Below are positions 9,825 through 18,695 of a stretch of DNA of 64,000 nucleotides, piece after piece. Location of the stretch: NCBI GenBank assembly GCA_001404055.1, contig CXTY01000014.1, positions 186,001 through 250,000 of the forward strand, in the 5' to 3' direction. The translations under genes and the position numbers were made by a program. Source of the stretch: Roseibium album. Lineage in GTDB: Bacteria > Pseudomonadota > Alphaproteobacteria > Rhizobiales > Stappiaceae. Every line of letters begins with the position of its first letter. Position 1 is the first letter of the stretch. Below the pieces are notes generated by a model that was not told the origin of the DNA, ran no database searches, and worked only from the letters and a program-made list of their open reading frames with translations.

Positions 9825-10748
9825 ATGACTGATGATCAAAAATCCCCGGCTCAAAATCCGACTACAACGGACACCACCTCTGAACAGGATCACGTCTCGT
9901 CTTCAAGCGGAGGCATGACAATGGTGACCATCTATATATGCGCTGCGATCGGCGGTGTGATTGCTGCGATCGCCGACATTGTTCAAAAAGAACAAGCCTC
10001 TGCAGTCATGAAACTAACCACTGTTTCCGCGCGCCATCTGGAACTTGCGGTTCCTCCTCTCTATGTCTTCGCTATAGTAGTTTTTCTGGGTTTGCTGTTG
10101 TGTTTTGTTTTCCAGCCGGGAAGCCGGCGGGCGGGATTTGCAGTCGGTGCGGGCGTCATTGCGTCAATCATGACGGTTACGCCTTATCGTCCTTTACAAA
10201 CTGGACAACCAACTGAAACAGAGAATACGACCTATCTGCTTCCAGGTAACGGTATCCAGGTCGCCACTGCGGATATCGGCCGAATGATGCTTGCAATGTC
10301 CCTCACCGATATTGCTGTGTTCCCTGTCAAAAACGACTTGGCCGTGCCCGTTGAGGTCAAAATGTCCTTTTATGACCGAAACGCACAACAGGCCTACGAA
10401 CAAATACGGGCAATCGCCGCTGGGCAAACGGGTGTTTTCGAATTTGCGGCAAAAGCCAACCAAGGACAGATCCAAGGCGAATTTTTCATTGAAGTCGCAG
10501 GCGAACGCTCGACCTATGTGGATGCATCCGGTAACGCGCCATACCAAAGCACAGAACTCTTGCTAACACAGGCGGTGCCGACCTTCGCCCAGACGCAGAT
10601 CAATACGCAGGCACTTGAGACATATTCGGCAACGACTGGTACGGCACCACGCACAGCCAATGATGCGGAAGTCCGCCAGATTTACAACAAACCAACTGGA
10701 TTCTTTAATCAGCTTCAGCAAAAGTTGCTTACACCGAAAAAATGGTGA
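9825..10748 (+). CDS. Unknown two-helix membrane protein with periplasmic domain
   Basis: The 307-residue protein is not recognised. A Ser/Thr-rich hydrophilic N-terminus (1-35) is followed by a membrane helix (about 36-55, MVTIYICAAIGG), a second helix (about 82-100) and a roughly 190-residue domain likely outside the membrane, ending in a Lys-rich tail. A strong ribosome site (AAGGAGGG) lies just upstream of the ATG. The first helix is closely similar to that of the 55-residue frame at 10937, suggesting a shared fold or a partner. No catalytic motif is visible. Confidence 0.75.
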   Translation: MTDDQKSPAQNPTTTDTTSEQDHVSSSSGGMTMVTIYICAAIGGVIAAIADIVQKEQASAVMKLTTVSARHLELAVPPLYVFAIVVFLGLLLCFVFQPGSRRAGFAVGAGVIASIMTVTPYRPLQTGQPTETENTTYLLPGNGIQVATADIGRMMLAMSLTDIAVFPVKNDLAVPVEVKMSFYDRNAQQAYEQIRAIAAGQTGVFEFAAKANQGQIQGEFFIEVAGERSTYVDASGNAPYQSTELLLTQAVPTFAQTQINTQALETYSATTGTAPRTANDAEVRQIYNKPTGFFNQLQQKLLTPKKW

Positions 10749-10936
10749 CGCACAGACTGATTTTCATGGTTCTTTTGTGGTTGAGAGTACAGGTTTATTA
10801 GCATCAGCATTGATGCGGCCATTGTTCCGGCCGCCGGGAACCGGCTGTAACCCTCTACAGCGTTTAAGAAAAAATTTGTTCACTCGGGGTAGCTTAAATA
10901 CGAATAGGGGTACCCGGAGGTCTTTGGATAATTGGC

Positions 10937-11104
10937 ATGACTGTTAGTCACGAGTTCAGTGCTCAAGCTCAAAGTGTGCCCGCTCCCTTGTCTATGGCAA
11001 AAGACCTCAAGGCATCGCGCGCAGCTGTGACGATGTATACGGTCTACGTGTGCGTTGCGATCGGTGGAACCATTGCAGCAATTCTCGGTTTTCTGACTGA
11101 CTAA
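10937..11104 (+). CDS. Small membrane protein, paralogue of upstream gene's first helix
   Basis: A 55-codon frame runs from ATG 10937 to TAA 11104. Its residues 31-49 (VTMYTVYVCVAIGGTIAAI) match the helix MTMVTIYICAAIGGVIAAI of the 307-residue protein encoded just upstream. That level of identity over a membrane helix is hard to explain by chance in a non-coding frame. GGAGG occurs at 10916-10920, 16 nt before the ATG, which is further than ideal. It may be a partner or truncated duplicate of the upstream gene. Function is unknown. Confidence 0.6.
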   Translation: MTVSHEFSAQAQSVPAPLSMAKDLKASRAAVTMYTVYVCVAIGGTIAAILGFLTD

Positions 11105-11305
11105 TGTGATTTCGGTCGCTGCTGCCAATTGTGCCGGGAACGCTGGAATTGACCGTCAAAGATCTTCGCCAAAAGCAAAACCAATTTTTCTTTGAAAAGC
11201 CTTCTTGAATTCGGCAATAGTGATCCGTTGTCCGCTCCGGTAAGGAGGACTAAATTGGGCGTAGGAATGCGCCCCTTCTACGCCCTTCATCAAGGAACCA
11301 AATCC

Positions 11306-12613
11306 GTGGCCGACCAAAAAACAAAAATACTGCGTGGCAGGCTGCTTACATTTTCCGCTGCTCCTCAGGGACCGGACGACATAGACGCCTACAACTTCGA
11401 AGAAGATGGTGCACTTCTGATTTCAGATGGAAAGATTGAGGCCAGGGGACCCTTTTCAAAGATAAAGGCCGAGGCACCTGAGGGTGTTGCCGTTACTGAC
11501 CATCGGCCGCATCTGATTGTTCCAGGGTTCATCGATACGCATATTCATTTTCCGCAGGCACAGGTCATTGCCTCCTGGGCTGATCAGCTTCTGGATTGGC
11601 TGAATGACTACACGTTTCCAGCCGAACTGAAGTTTGCCAACAAGGCGCATGGCAATCGGATCGCAAAAGCATTTTTTGATGCAATTCTTTCCTACGGCAC
11701 CACAACAGCGGCCGCTTATTGTTCAAGCCATCCGAACTCGGTTGATGCCTATTTCGAGGAAGCTGAGTCCCGTGACATGTTGATGGTCGGCGGCAAAACA
11801 ATGATGGATCGCAACGCTCCGGCAGATCTTTGTGATACCGCTCAGGGTTCCTATGACGACAGCAAGGCGTTGCTGAAAAAATGGCATGGGCGCGGGCGTG
11901 CTCATTATGCCGTTACTCCCCGTTTTGCCATCACCTCAACACCGGCACAGCTCGAGGCAGCGGGAGCGCTCCTGAAAGAACACCCAGACTGTCACTTACA
12001 GACGCATATCAACGAAAACCACAACGAAATTTCCCTGACCAAGGAACTCTATCCGGATGCCAAGGACTATCTTGGCGTCTATGAAGACTTCGGCCTGTTG
12101 GGACCCAAAACCTTACTCGGCCACTGCATTCACATGAATGAACGTGAATTGGGCGTCATGAAAGACACTGGCTCCGTTGCCGTCTTCTGCCCGACGTCGA
12201 ACCTGTTCCTGGGGAGCGGTTTGTTTGACAAGGCTCGGCTGGAAAACGCGGGGGTCAGGACCGCCATCGCAACTGACGTCGGTGGTGGAACCAACTATTC
12301 GATGCTGCGGACACTTGATGAGGGTTACAAAATCCTCCAGATGCAACGCCAACGCATGCATCCGCTCACATGTTTTTACTGGGCGACACTCGGCAATGCC
12401 GAGGCACTGTCACTGTCCGACAGGATCGGAACACTCGAAGCAGGAACAGATGCTGATCTTGTCGTTCTTGATGCAAAGGCGACCCCGACAATGGCTCTGC
12501 GCATGGAAACGGTTGAGACATTGTCAGAAGAACTCTTCGTGCTGCAAACACTCGGTGACGACCGGGCAATCGTTGAGACCTATGTGGCTGGTACCGCCTC
12601 AAAAGTTTCTTAA
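11306..12613 (+). CDS. guaD: Guanine deaminase
   Basis: This amidohydrolase converts guanine to xanthine and ammonia. Zn-binding and catalytic signatures are present: DTHIHFPQ early, LQTHINENHNE, LLGHCIHM and ATDVGGGTNYSML. The frame is open from 11192, but GTG 11306 has AAGGAA 8 nt upstream and gives about 435 residues, the usual family length; the extra 38 residues from 11192 look non-native. The C-terminal LEAGTDADLVVLD segment is the standard amidohydrolase composite-domain end. It stands alone here, with no other purine genes adjacent. Confidence 0.92.
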   Translation: MADQKTKILRGRLLTFSAAPQGPDDIDAYNFEEDGALLISDGKIEARGPFSKIKAEAPEGVAVTDHRPHLIVPGFIDTHIHFPQAQVIASWADQLLDWLNDYTFPAELKFANKAHGNRIAKAFFDAILSYGTTTAAAYCSSHPNSVDAYFEEAESRDMLMVGGKTMMDRNAPADLCDTAQGSYDDSKALLKKWHGRGRAHYAVTPRFAITSTPAQLEAAGALLKEHPDCHLQTHINENHNEISLTKELYPDAKDYLGVYEDFGLLGPKTLLGHCIHMNERELGVMKDTGSVAVFCPTSNLFLGSGLFDKARLENAGVRTAIATDVGGGTNYSMLRTLDEGYKILQMQRQRMHPLTCFYWATLGNAEALSLSDRIGTLEAGTDADLVVLDAKATPTMALRMETVETLSEELFVLQTLGDDRAIVETYVAGTASKVS

Positions 12614-12736
12614 AACAGGCGCAAAAGCCTGGTGACTTTGAAGTTTCGCAGTGCCTCTCGGCAAGAATTTAATTGCATTGCTTGTATTGGGTTAGTCTAC
12701 TCGAATTACTTTGAAGATTGACCAAGGCATTGCAAT

Positions 12737-13096
12737 ATGAACTCATCGTACAGCGACATGGCCCACGACCCTTTGCCATTCTTTATTACCGGGCCGGGCA
12801 ACACAGATATCCTGTTTTTCCTTGTGGCTATGGTGCTTGTGCTGGCGCTGCTGGGATTCGGCGCCCTTTATTTCACGATCCAAGCCATTCCCGACAAGAT
12901 GGCCTCAGGGGCCAACAAAGCTCAGTTGCAGCTCGTGGGCATCCTCGGCCTCATTTCGCTCTTCACAATGAACAATGCTTTCTGGATCGCAGCGCTTTTG
13001 CTGGCGGCGGTCCCGATTTCGAACATTGTTCTTCCAGTCAAGATCCGCTCCAAGGAACGCAAGCGGGTATCCCCTTACGGACGGGGGAATAGCTGA
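12737..13096 (+). CDS. Small inner-membrane protein paired with an HlyD-type adaptor
   Basis: The 119-residue protein has two or three hydrophobic helices (about 25-50, 65-85, 87-100) and a basic C-terminus. Its stop (TGA 13094-13096) overlaps the first base of the adaptor's ATG, so the two are translationally coupled. The arrangement resembles the Escherichia coli yiaW-yiaV and yibI-yibH pairs of a small DUF3302-type membrane protein followed by an HlyD-family protein. That is an analogy of context; I do not see clear DUF3302 sequence identity. Confidence 0.75.
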   Translation: MNSSYSDMAHDPLPFFITGPGNTDILFFLVAMVLVLALLGFGALYFTIQAIPDKMASGANKAQLQLVGILGLISLFTMNNAFWIAALLLAAVPISNIVLPVKIRSKERKRVSPYGRGNS

Positions 13097-14325
13097 TGCT
13101 GGAGCTTCTATTCAGTGCCCTGATTACCATTCTGCCCGATTACCTTTACAGACATTACAAACAGGGCAAGCGGCTCGGGCACGAGATCAATTTTTTCAAT
13201 GTCTGGTACGAACTCAGATGGGGCATCACCGGCTGCGTAGTGCTTGCAATCACGTTGCTGACTGTCATTTTCTATTTTCATCCCACCACATCCAACGTTA
13301 CCTCCCTCTTCCGGACCGTCTCCATATTGAGTGATCGCCCCGGTCGCGTGGCAGAAGTCTACGTTTCTGACAATGAATTTGTGTTGGCTGGCGAACCCAT
13401 CTTCCGCCTGGATACGCAGCGGCAGGAAGCTGCATCCGAGACCGCGCGACGCAGGATCGCTGAAGTTGAAGCTTCCATGGCAGTCGCCCGATCAGAACTG
13501 GCCGCGGCTGAAGGCCAGATTGTTGCTGTAGAAAGCCAGCTCAAACAGGCGGAAGACGAGTTTCGCCGCCGGCAGGGGCTGAGTGAGCGCAACCAGAATG
13601 TCGTCAGCGAACAGGAACTTGAGCGCCTTCGGCTCACTGTTCAGGGTCTTGTAGGCACGGTGGAGGCAACCAAAGCGCAGAGAGACGCACTTGTAGTGCG
13701 GCTCAACACCCTGCTTCCTGCCCAAAAAGCAAGTGCGGGAGCTGCGCTCCTGCAGGCAGAAACAGAAATTTCAAAGTCCACCGTCTATGCCGGAACCAAT
13801 GGAACGGTTCGTCAGTTCCTTCTCAAGCCCGGAGATCTGGTCAACCCCATCCTCCGTCCGGCTGGCATTCTGGTGCCTGAAGCGTCCGGACGCGGTCGCT
13901 TCCAGGCTGGTTTCGGGCAGATCTCCGCTCAGGTTCTTCACCCCGGCATGATTGTCGAAATTACATGTGCCTCCAAACCGCTCATTGTCATTCCGATGAA
14001 AGTGGTTGAAGTCCAGACTTCGATTGCCAGCGGACAATTGCGCCCGACAGACCAGCTGATAGATATTCAGGATCGCGCAAGACCCGGCACGATCTTTACC
14101 GTGATCGAACCGGTTTTTGCAGGGCATGCAGATTTCGTTCCTCCGGGAAGCAGATGTATTGGCGTGGCCTACTCCAATCACGACAAGGCCATCAAGGCAG
14201 GTGAGATAACGGGTTTCTCTGCGGTCCTATCGCGCATCGTTGATGGAATGGGCATTGCCAATGCAATCGTTATCCGCGTCCAGTCCTTGCTGCTTCCGGT
14301 CAAGGTTCTGGTCTTTCCGAACTAG
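13096..14325 (+). CDS. HlyD/EmrA-family membrane fusion protein
   Basis: The 409-residue periplasmic adaptor has one N-terminal membrane helix (about 42-62), a biotinyl-lipoyl-like half (RPGRVAEVYVSDNEFVLAGE), a long alpha-helical hairpin (about 110-240, rich in Ala, Glu, Gln and Arg) and a beta-barrel segment (TNGTVRQFLLKPGDLVNP). Such adaptors link an inner-membrane transporter to the outer membrane, but no ABC, MFS or RND partner is encoded in the operon. It overlaps the small membrane protein gene by one base and is convergent with the MFS gene, with no room for a separate terminator. Confidence 0.87.
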   Translation: MLELLFSALITILPDYLYRHYKQGKRLGHEINFFNVWYELRWGITGCVVLAITLLTVIFYFHPTTSNVTSLFRTVSILSDRPGRVAEVYVSDNEFVLAGEPIFRLDTQRQEAASETARRRIAEVEASMAVARSELAAAEGQIVAVESQLKQAEDEFRRRQGLSERNQNVVSEQELERLRLTVQGLVGTVEATKAQRDALVVRLNTLLPAQKASAGAALLQAETEISKSTVYAGTNGTVRQFLLKPGDLVNPILRPAGILVPEASGRGRFQAGFGQISAQVLHPGMIVEITCASKPLIVIPMKVVEVQTSIASGQLRPTDQLIDIQDRARPGTIFTVIEPVFAGHADFVPPGSRCIGVAYSNHDKAIKAGEITGFSAVLSRIVDGMGIANAIVIRVQSLLLPVKVLVFPN

Positions 14326-15560
14326 GTTTTGGAGCCCAGAAACGCTCTGCGTTGGGTACGCATGTGCAAAATGACATGACCAAAGGTTGCGGCGGCGAAT
14401 AGCGCAAGTCCGATCGCCGTGGCCAAATATGTTGTTGGAAAACCGAATGTCACGATCAACGGCGTAAGAGCCAGCGGTGATATCACCTGCCCCAGAAACA
14501 TGGCTGTTGTGATTATCCCAGAAACGCTGCCGCGTCGGCTTGATGGGGCTATGTGGAGCGCAAGCAGAAGAAAACTCGGTTGAACAAGCCCGTAACCGGC
14601 ACCGACCAGTGCAGCTCCTGACAAGATGGCGGGCCATGCAGCTTCGATTGAGAGCGTTACAAAACCGCCGGCCATGAAAAGAAAGCCAAGTCCAAAGGTT
14701 GCTGCCAGGCCAAGCCGCTCAGAGAAACGCTTGAACAGAAGGGCAACTGTTCCGCCGGTCAAAGTGAGAGCGCCCAATCCGATTGCTGTCCCTGATGCGC
14801 TATCAAACCCATTTTTATCCAGATAGAACGGCAATTGGCTCGGCATTAAAAAGAACAACATCACCGTAATCGTTGTGAGCAAGGCAATGGACAGCGCCGA
14901 TACGACCCAATGCCCCGTCTCCTCGATCTTTGGGTCCCGGCGCTTTTGGGCGCTGGAAGCCGATTTTGTTTGTTTCTCCTGCCTCAAGATCGAAACCAGA
15001 AGCGGCAGCAGGAAAATTGGTAAGGCGTAGACGAGAAATGGAAGTCTGGGAGATGTCCCGGCAAGAAGTCCGGCAATTCCGATATAGAAAAACCCGCTGA
15101 AATTGACGGCAGCAACTTGCCAACCCATGAACGCGCTCCGACGCGTTCCCGCAAACAAATCGCCAACCAGAGCAACCTGTGCCGTCATTGTAAGCGCGAC
15201 CGCCACACCAAGGAGCAGCCTGCTCATCAGGATCGAGAAGAGATCAGGTAGGTAAGCACCTGCACTGCCTGCGAGTGCGAACAGAACCACCCCGATGACC
15301 AGAAGTGGGCCACGACCGAACCGGTCCGCAGCAAGACCGGCAAACGGCGCAACCAGAACGACAGATAGAGACGGTGCCGAGACGAGAAAGCGCGTTAGAT
15401 AAGCAACTCCCGGATCACCAACAAAGCTCGCCTCCAGAGCGGGCAAAGCCGGACTGATTGTGGCGTTTGCCATTATTTTCAGTGTTGCGGTCATCAACAA
15501 ACCAACCGCTATTGCATCCCGCCAGAGCGGCAGGTCCCCTTTTGCTTCTTGAACAGACAC
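14322..15560 (-). CDS. MFS transporter (drug or metabolite exporter)
   Basis: The 412-residue, 12-helix major facilitator has the loop 2-3 signature GLAADRFGRGPLL (motif A-like), as in bacterial efflux carriers. It starts at GTG 15560 with AAGGAA upstream. It is divergent from the MerR-family gene, and its promoter carries the MerR-type operator described separately, so it is probably the target of that regulator. The last bases overlap the end of the convergent HlyD-type gene. The substrate cannot be read from the sequence. Confidence 0.9.
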   Translation of the reverse strand: MSVQEAKGDLPLWRDAIAVGLLMTATLKIMANATISPALPALEASFVGDPGVAYLTRFLVSAPSLSVVLVAPFAGLAADRFGRGPLLVIGVVLFALAGSAGAYLPDLFSILMSRLLLGVAVALTMTAQVALVGDLFAGTRRSAFMGWQVAAVNFSGFFYIGIAGLLAGTSPRLPFLVYALPIFLLPLLVSILRQEKQTKSASSAQKRRDPKIEETGHWVVSALSIALLTTITVMLFFLMPSQLPFYLDKNGFDSASGTAIGLGALTLTGGTVALLFKRFSERLGLAATFGLGFLFMAGGFVTLSIEAAWPAILSGAALVGAGYGLVQPSFLLLALHIAPSSRRGSVSGIITTAMFLGQVISPLALTPLIVTFGFPTTYLATAIGLALFAAATFGHVILHMRTQRRAFLGSKT

Positions 15561-15593
15561 GATTTTTCCTTGCTTTTGGAGAACGACAAGGTG

Positions 15594-15624
15594 AGTCTAC
15601 AAATTCAAGTCGACTTGAGGTCAA
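15594..15624 (-). promoter_or_regulatory. MerR-type promoter and operator for the MFS gene
   Basis: Read leftward, the -35 TTGACC (15619-15624) and -10 TAGACT (15594-15599) are separated by 19 bp, the stretched spacing typical of MerR-activated promoters. The perfect 14-bp palindrome TCAAGTCGACTTGA (15605-15618) lies in the spacer and resembles CTCAAGT-type sites of the SoxR/MerR family. It also abuts the ribosome site of the merR-like gene at 15628, allowing autoregulation. Confidence 0.75.
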
Positions 15625-15627
15625 GAC

Positions 15628-16047
15628 ATGAAATTACTGGATATTTCCGAAGTCTCGAAGCAGACAGATATCGCCGCTTCTGCTATTCGCCACTATGAGG
15701 AAAAAGGCCTGATCACGTCTCTTGGACGCAGAGGACTGAAACGCCTGTTTGGTCCAGAGGTTCTGGATCAACTGGCATTGATCTCGCTTGGAAAAAAAGC
15801 CGGGTTCTCGCTCGATGAGATCAAGACCATGTTCGGACCGGATGGCCGGCCAGCCATTTCGCGGCCCAGGCTCTTTGATAAAGCAGATGACCTGGACCGT
15901 CAGATCGAGCATCTCACGTCACTGCGTGACATGATCAGGCACGTCGCAGAATGTCCAGCTCCATCCCATATGGAATGCCCAAAGTTCCGCCAGTTGCTAC
16001 GGTTGGGACGTCAGAGAAAGCCTCAAAAGGCTATCGCTTTTCAATGA
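15628..16047 (+). CDS. MerR-family transcriptional regulator
   Basis: The 139-residue protein has the MerR winged helix at its N-terminus (ISEVSKQTDIAASAIRHYEEKGLI), a dimerisation helix and a C-terminal effector segment with two cysteines (ECPAPSHMECPKF). The SoxR cluster motif CIGCGCLS is absent, so this is not SoxR. A thiol, metal or small-molecule effector is possible through the two Cys. GAGG lies 7 nt before the ATG and overlaps the palindromic operator. It probably controls the divergent MFS gene. Confidence 0.9.
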   Translation: MKLLDISEVSKQTDIAASAIRHYEEKGLITSLGRRGLKRLFGPEVLDQLALISLGKKAGFSLDEIKTMFGPDGRPAISRPRLFDKADDLDRQIEHLTSLRDMIRHVAECPAPSHMECPKFRQLLRLGRQRKPQKAIAFQ

Positions 16048-16101
16048 CAGCTGTAGTCCTGTGAGAATTGTTGGAAACAAAATTCTCAAACTAAGAACGT
16101 A

Positions 16102-17505
16102 TTACCTCCTGGAGAAAAACAAGATTACCTGACGTGCCTGGCGCTGGAACAATCCTGGTCCCTTGGAACGCTTGCCTTTCACTTCGACATCACGAATGAC
16201 CCTGTAGGCGATGAAGACAGCGAGAACGCCGAAGACGACACCACCGGCCGCCTGTCCGATCAGCACGCCCGGAGCGCCCCAGAGCCAAGCCCCGAGCCAG
16301 ACGAACGGAATGGTGCCCAGTGTGTGCCGCCCCCAGTTCAACATCGTTGAATAGAACGGTCGTTCCAGATTGTTGAAACACGCGTTGGAGACAAATAGCG
16401 CGCCGTTGAAAAAGAATGCCAGCGCAAGGGGTCCGCAAAACAGGTAGATCAGGGTCAGCGCCAGCCCCTGGGCCTCGAAAAGCGCCGCGATTGGCTCCCG
16501 CAACACATACAGCAGCCCGGAGGCTAGTCCCACGACAAGCACTGTAAAGACCAATGCTTCGCGCATTGTTCCTCGCACACGGTCATATAGCCCAGCCCCG
16601 TAATTTTGCCCGATGATGGGTCCCACTGCGCCTGAAAGCGCAAAGATCGTGCCGAATGCGACCGGCATCATCCTGGCGATAATCGCCATCCCCGCGACTG
16701 CCTCCTCGCCGAACTCCGCCATGGATCGCGTGACCCAGGCCTGCCCCACCGGGCTGGCCAACTGCGTCATGGTCGCTGGAACGGAGATCGCGATGATCGG
16801 CGACAGGTCCCTCATGAACTCCGGCAAACGCGGCAATGACAATCCGCCGTGAAACTTGAAGATCGGCAGAAGCGCGAAGGCGGCAATGGCGATACGAGAA
16901 GCTGCGCTGGCAAGCGCTGCACCGGTGAGTTCAAGATCGAGACCGAATATCAGGATAGGGTCCAAAACGGCGTTCACCAGCCCGCCGATCAGCGTTGCCG
17001 TCATGGCACGTCTGGCATCCCCATGCGCGCGCAGTACCGCGCCACCGGCCATGCCGAGCAACAAAAGCGGGAGCGTCGGAATAATGATTTGCAGGTAATG
17101 GACGGCAAGACCGTGTGTCACTCCTGAGGCGCCGATCAGAGTGACAAAAAAGTCCAGATGAAACCAAACGGCAGCTGCAAAGATTGACGAGAACAAAACG
17201 CCTGCAGCCAGTGCGCTGGTTGCGCGTTGACGTGCCTGGTCCCGATTGCGCTCCCCCAAGGACCGCGACACGAGCGCACCGGCGGTTATCGCAAATCCGA
17301 TGTTGAAAGAGGTCGTAAGGAACAGAATTGCTCCGGCATAGCCTACGGCAGCTGCAAGTTCGTCCTTGCCAAGCATCGATATGAAAATCATATCGATGAA
17401 ATCCACGGCAAAAATCGCCATAAGTCCAACCGATGCCGTCAGGGACATCACGGTAACGTGGCGAAACAAACTGCCTTGTGTAAATGCTGCCTGGTTCATA
17501 TGCAC
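16102..17505 (-). CDS. MATE-family multidrug efflux protein
   Basis: The 467-residue protein has 12 predicted helices in two homologous halves, and an N-terminal half typical of NorM/DinF-like exporters (DFIDMIFISMLGKDELAAA, then SRSLGERNRDQARQ). MATE carriers expel cationic compounds using Na+ or H+ gradients. The C-terminus is basic. It lies alone, downstream of rpsI on the same strand, with the rpsI terminator between them. Substrate and coupling ion are unknown. Confidence 0.92.
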   Translation of the reverse strand: MHMNQAAFTQGSLFRHVTVMSLTASVGLMAIFAVDFIDMIFISMLGKDELAAAVGYAGAILFLTTSFNIGFAITAGALVSRSLGERNRDQARQRATSALAAGVLFSSIFAAAVWFHLDFFVTLIGASGVTHGLAVHYLQIIIPTLPLLLLGMAGGAVLRAHGDARRAMTATLIGGLVNAVLDPILIFGLDLELTGAALASAASRIAIAAFALLPIFKFHGGLSLPRLPEFMRDLSPIIAISVPATMTQLASPVGQAWVTRSMAEFGEEAVAGMAIIARMMPVAFGTIFALSGAVGPIIGQNYGAGLYDRVRGTMREALVFTVLVVGLASGLLYVLREPIAALFEAQGLALTLIYLFCGPLALAFFFNGALFVSNACFNNLERPFYSTMLNWGRHTLGTIPFVWLGAWLWGAPGVLIGQAAGGVVFGVLAVFIAYRVIRDVEVKGKRSKGPGLFQRQARQVILFFSRR

Positions 17506-17571
17506 CTGACTTTCTGCGCGTAACTGGCGGCGAGTGAAGTCATTCTTTCGTCAATTACAATTTGATCAAGC

Positions 17572-17603
17572 AAAAACCCGCCGGATTGCTCCAGCGGGTT
17601 TTC
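17572..17603 (-). terminator. Rho-independent terminator after rpsI
   Basis: Read leftward, AACCCGCTGGAG and a complementary GCGGGTT arm close over a short loop containing AGCAATCC, and the hairpin is followed by a T run. It lies about 30 nt past the rpsI stop. Confidence 0.8.
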
Positions 17604-17631
17604 AATAATTTGGTAACCTGAAATCCAGCGA

Positions 17632-18108
17632 TTAACGCTTGGAGAACTGGAAGGACCGGCGAGCCTTGCGGCGGCCGAACTTCTTACGTTCAACAACACG
17701 GCTATCACGGGTAATGAAGCCGTTCTTTTTCAGAACAGCGCGCAGCTCAGGCTCGTAGTAAGTCAACGCCTTGGAAATGCCGTGACGTACAGCACCAGCC
17801 TGACCGGAAAGACCACCACCGGTTACCGTTGCAACAACATCAAACTGACCGGCACGATCCGTCAGCATGAGCGGCTGTTGCAGGATCATCTGAAGAACCG
17901 GACGAGCGAAATACTCGGTGAAGTCCTTCTTGTTGACGATGATTTTGCCAGTGCCCGGCTTGATCCAGACGCGAGCAATCGCATCTTTACGCTTACCAGT
18001 TGCATAGGCCCGACCCTGTGCGTCCAGCTTCTGGACATGGACCGGAGCTTCGGGGGCTGCGGAATCGACCGCGCCGCCCAATTCTTCCAGAGATTGCAGC
18101 TCAGCCAT
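17632..18108 (-). CDS. rpsI: 30S ribosomal protein S9
   Basis: The 158-residue S9 has the conserved core [19 protein letters not shown] and the tRNA-contacting C-terminal tail ending SFQFSKR. The roughly 35-residue N-terminal extension rich in Glu and Ala is common in alphaproteobacteria. It follows rplM by 2 bp in the conserved rplM-rpsI operon and is followed by a terminator. Confidence 0.98.
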   Translation of the reverse strand: MAELQSLEELGGAVDSAAPEAPVHVQKLDAQGRAYATGKRKDAIARVWIKPGTGKIIVNKKDFTEYFARPVLQMILQQPLMLTDRAGQFDVVATVTGGGLSGQAGAVRHGISKALTYYEPELRAVLKKNGFITRDSRVVERKKFGRRKARRSFQFSKR

Positions 18109-18110
18109 CG

Positions 18111-18578
18111 TTAAGCCCTCTTGCCGTCATTTTTTACATTTTGGCTCTTTACGTCGACCAGTTCAGGCGACTGAGCTTCATGCGGATGTTTCGGACCAGC
18201 GTAAACCTTGAGGTTGCTAAGCTGTTTGTTAGACAGCGGGCCGCCAGGCATCATGCGCTGTACAGCTTTTTCAAGAACACGCTCCGGGAAACGACCTTCG
18301 AGGATTGCACGCGCTGTGCGTTCCTTGATACCGCCCGGGTGACCGGTGTGCCAGTAGTACTTCTTGTTGTCGTACTTACGACCAGTCAGTACAATCTTGT
18401 CAGCATTGATGACGATGACATTGTCACCGGTGTCAATGTGAGGCGTGTAGGTCGGCAGATGCTTGCCACGCAGGTGATTGGCGATGAATGCAGCCAAGCG
18501 GCCGACAACCATGTCTTCTGCGTCGATCAAGATCCACTTTTTCTCGACCTCAGCCGTTTTGGCAGAGAAGGTCTTCAT
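18111..18578 (-). CDS. rplM: 50S ribosomal protein L13
   Basis: The 155-residue protein has the L13 signatures [16 protein letters not shown], the [10 protein letters not shown] segment and [13 protein letters not shown]. It is the first gene of the rplM-rpsI operon, with a strong sigma70-type promoter and a structured leader upstream. Confidence 0.98.
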   Translation of the reverse strand: MKTFSAKTAEVEKKWILIDAEDMVVGRLAAFIANHLRGKHLPTYTPHIDTGDNVIVINADKIVLTGRKYDNKKYYWHTGHPGGIKERTARAILEGRFPERVLEKAVQRMMPGGPLSNKQLSNLKVYAGPKHPHEAQSPELVDVKSQNVKNDGKRA

Positions 18579-18610
18579 GAGTTTGATCCAGTTTGGTCAG
18601 TTAAAGAAAA

Positions 18611-18647
18611 GGCCCGCGCGGCAGCAACTTCTGCCAGCGAACGGACC
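18611..18647 (-). promoter_or_regulatory. Hairpin in the rplM leader, attenuator-like
   Basis: In the leftward transcript an inner stem (GGCAG with CTGCC) sits inside an outer stem (GGTCCG with CGGGCC, one G-U pair) followed by UUUUC, about 30 nt before the rplM start. It could be a ribosomal-protein leader or a partial terminator. The pairing is seen directly; function is inferred. Confidence 0.45.
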
Positions 18648-18666
18648 TCAAATTCGTTCGAAGCAG

Positions 18667-18695
18667 CTTATACGCTCGCTTAAAATAGCCGTCAA
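18667..18695 (-). promoter_or_regulatory. Sigma70-type promoter of rplM-rpsI
   Basis: Read leftward: -35 TTGACG (18690-18695), a 17-bp spacer, and -10 TATAAG (18667-18672). The expected start site near 18660 gives a leader of about 80 nt before rplM. Confidence 0.75.

Noticed and set aside
15628..16047. SoxR identity, given the SoxR-like palindrome
   Set aside because: The four-cysteine iron-sulfur motif is absent; only two C-terminal Cys are present.
18000..18683. 227-codon plus-strand frame across rpsI-rplM
   Set aside because: It is antisense to two certain ribosomal protein genes and has no recognisable domain or ribosome site.
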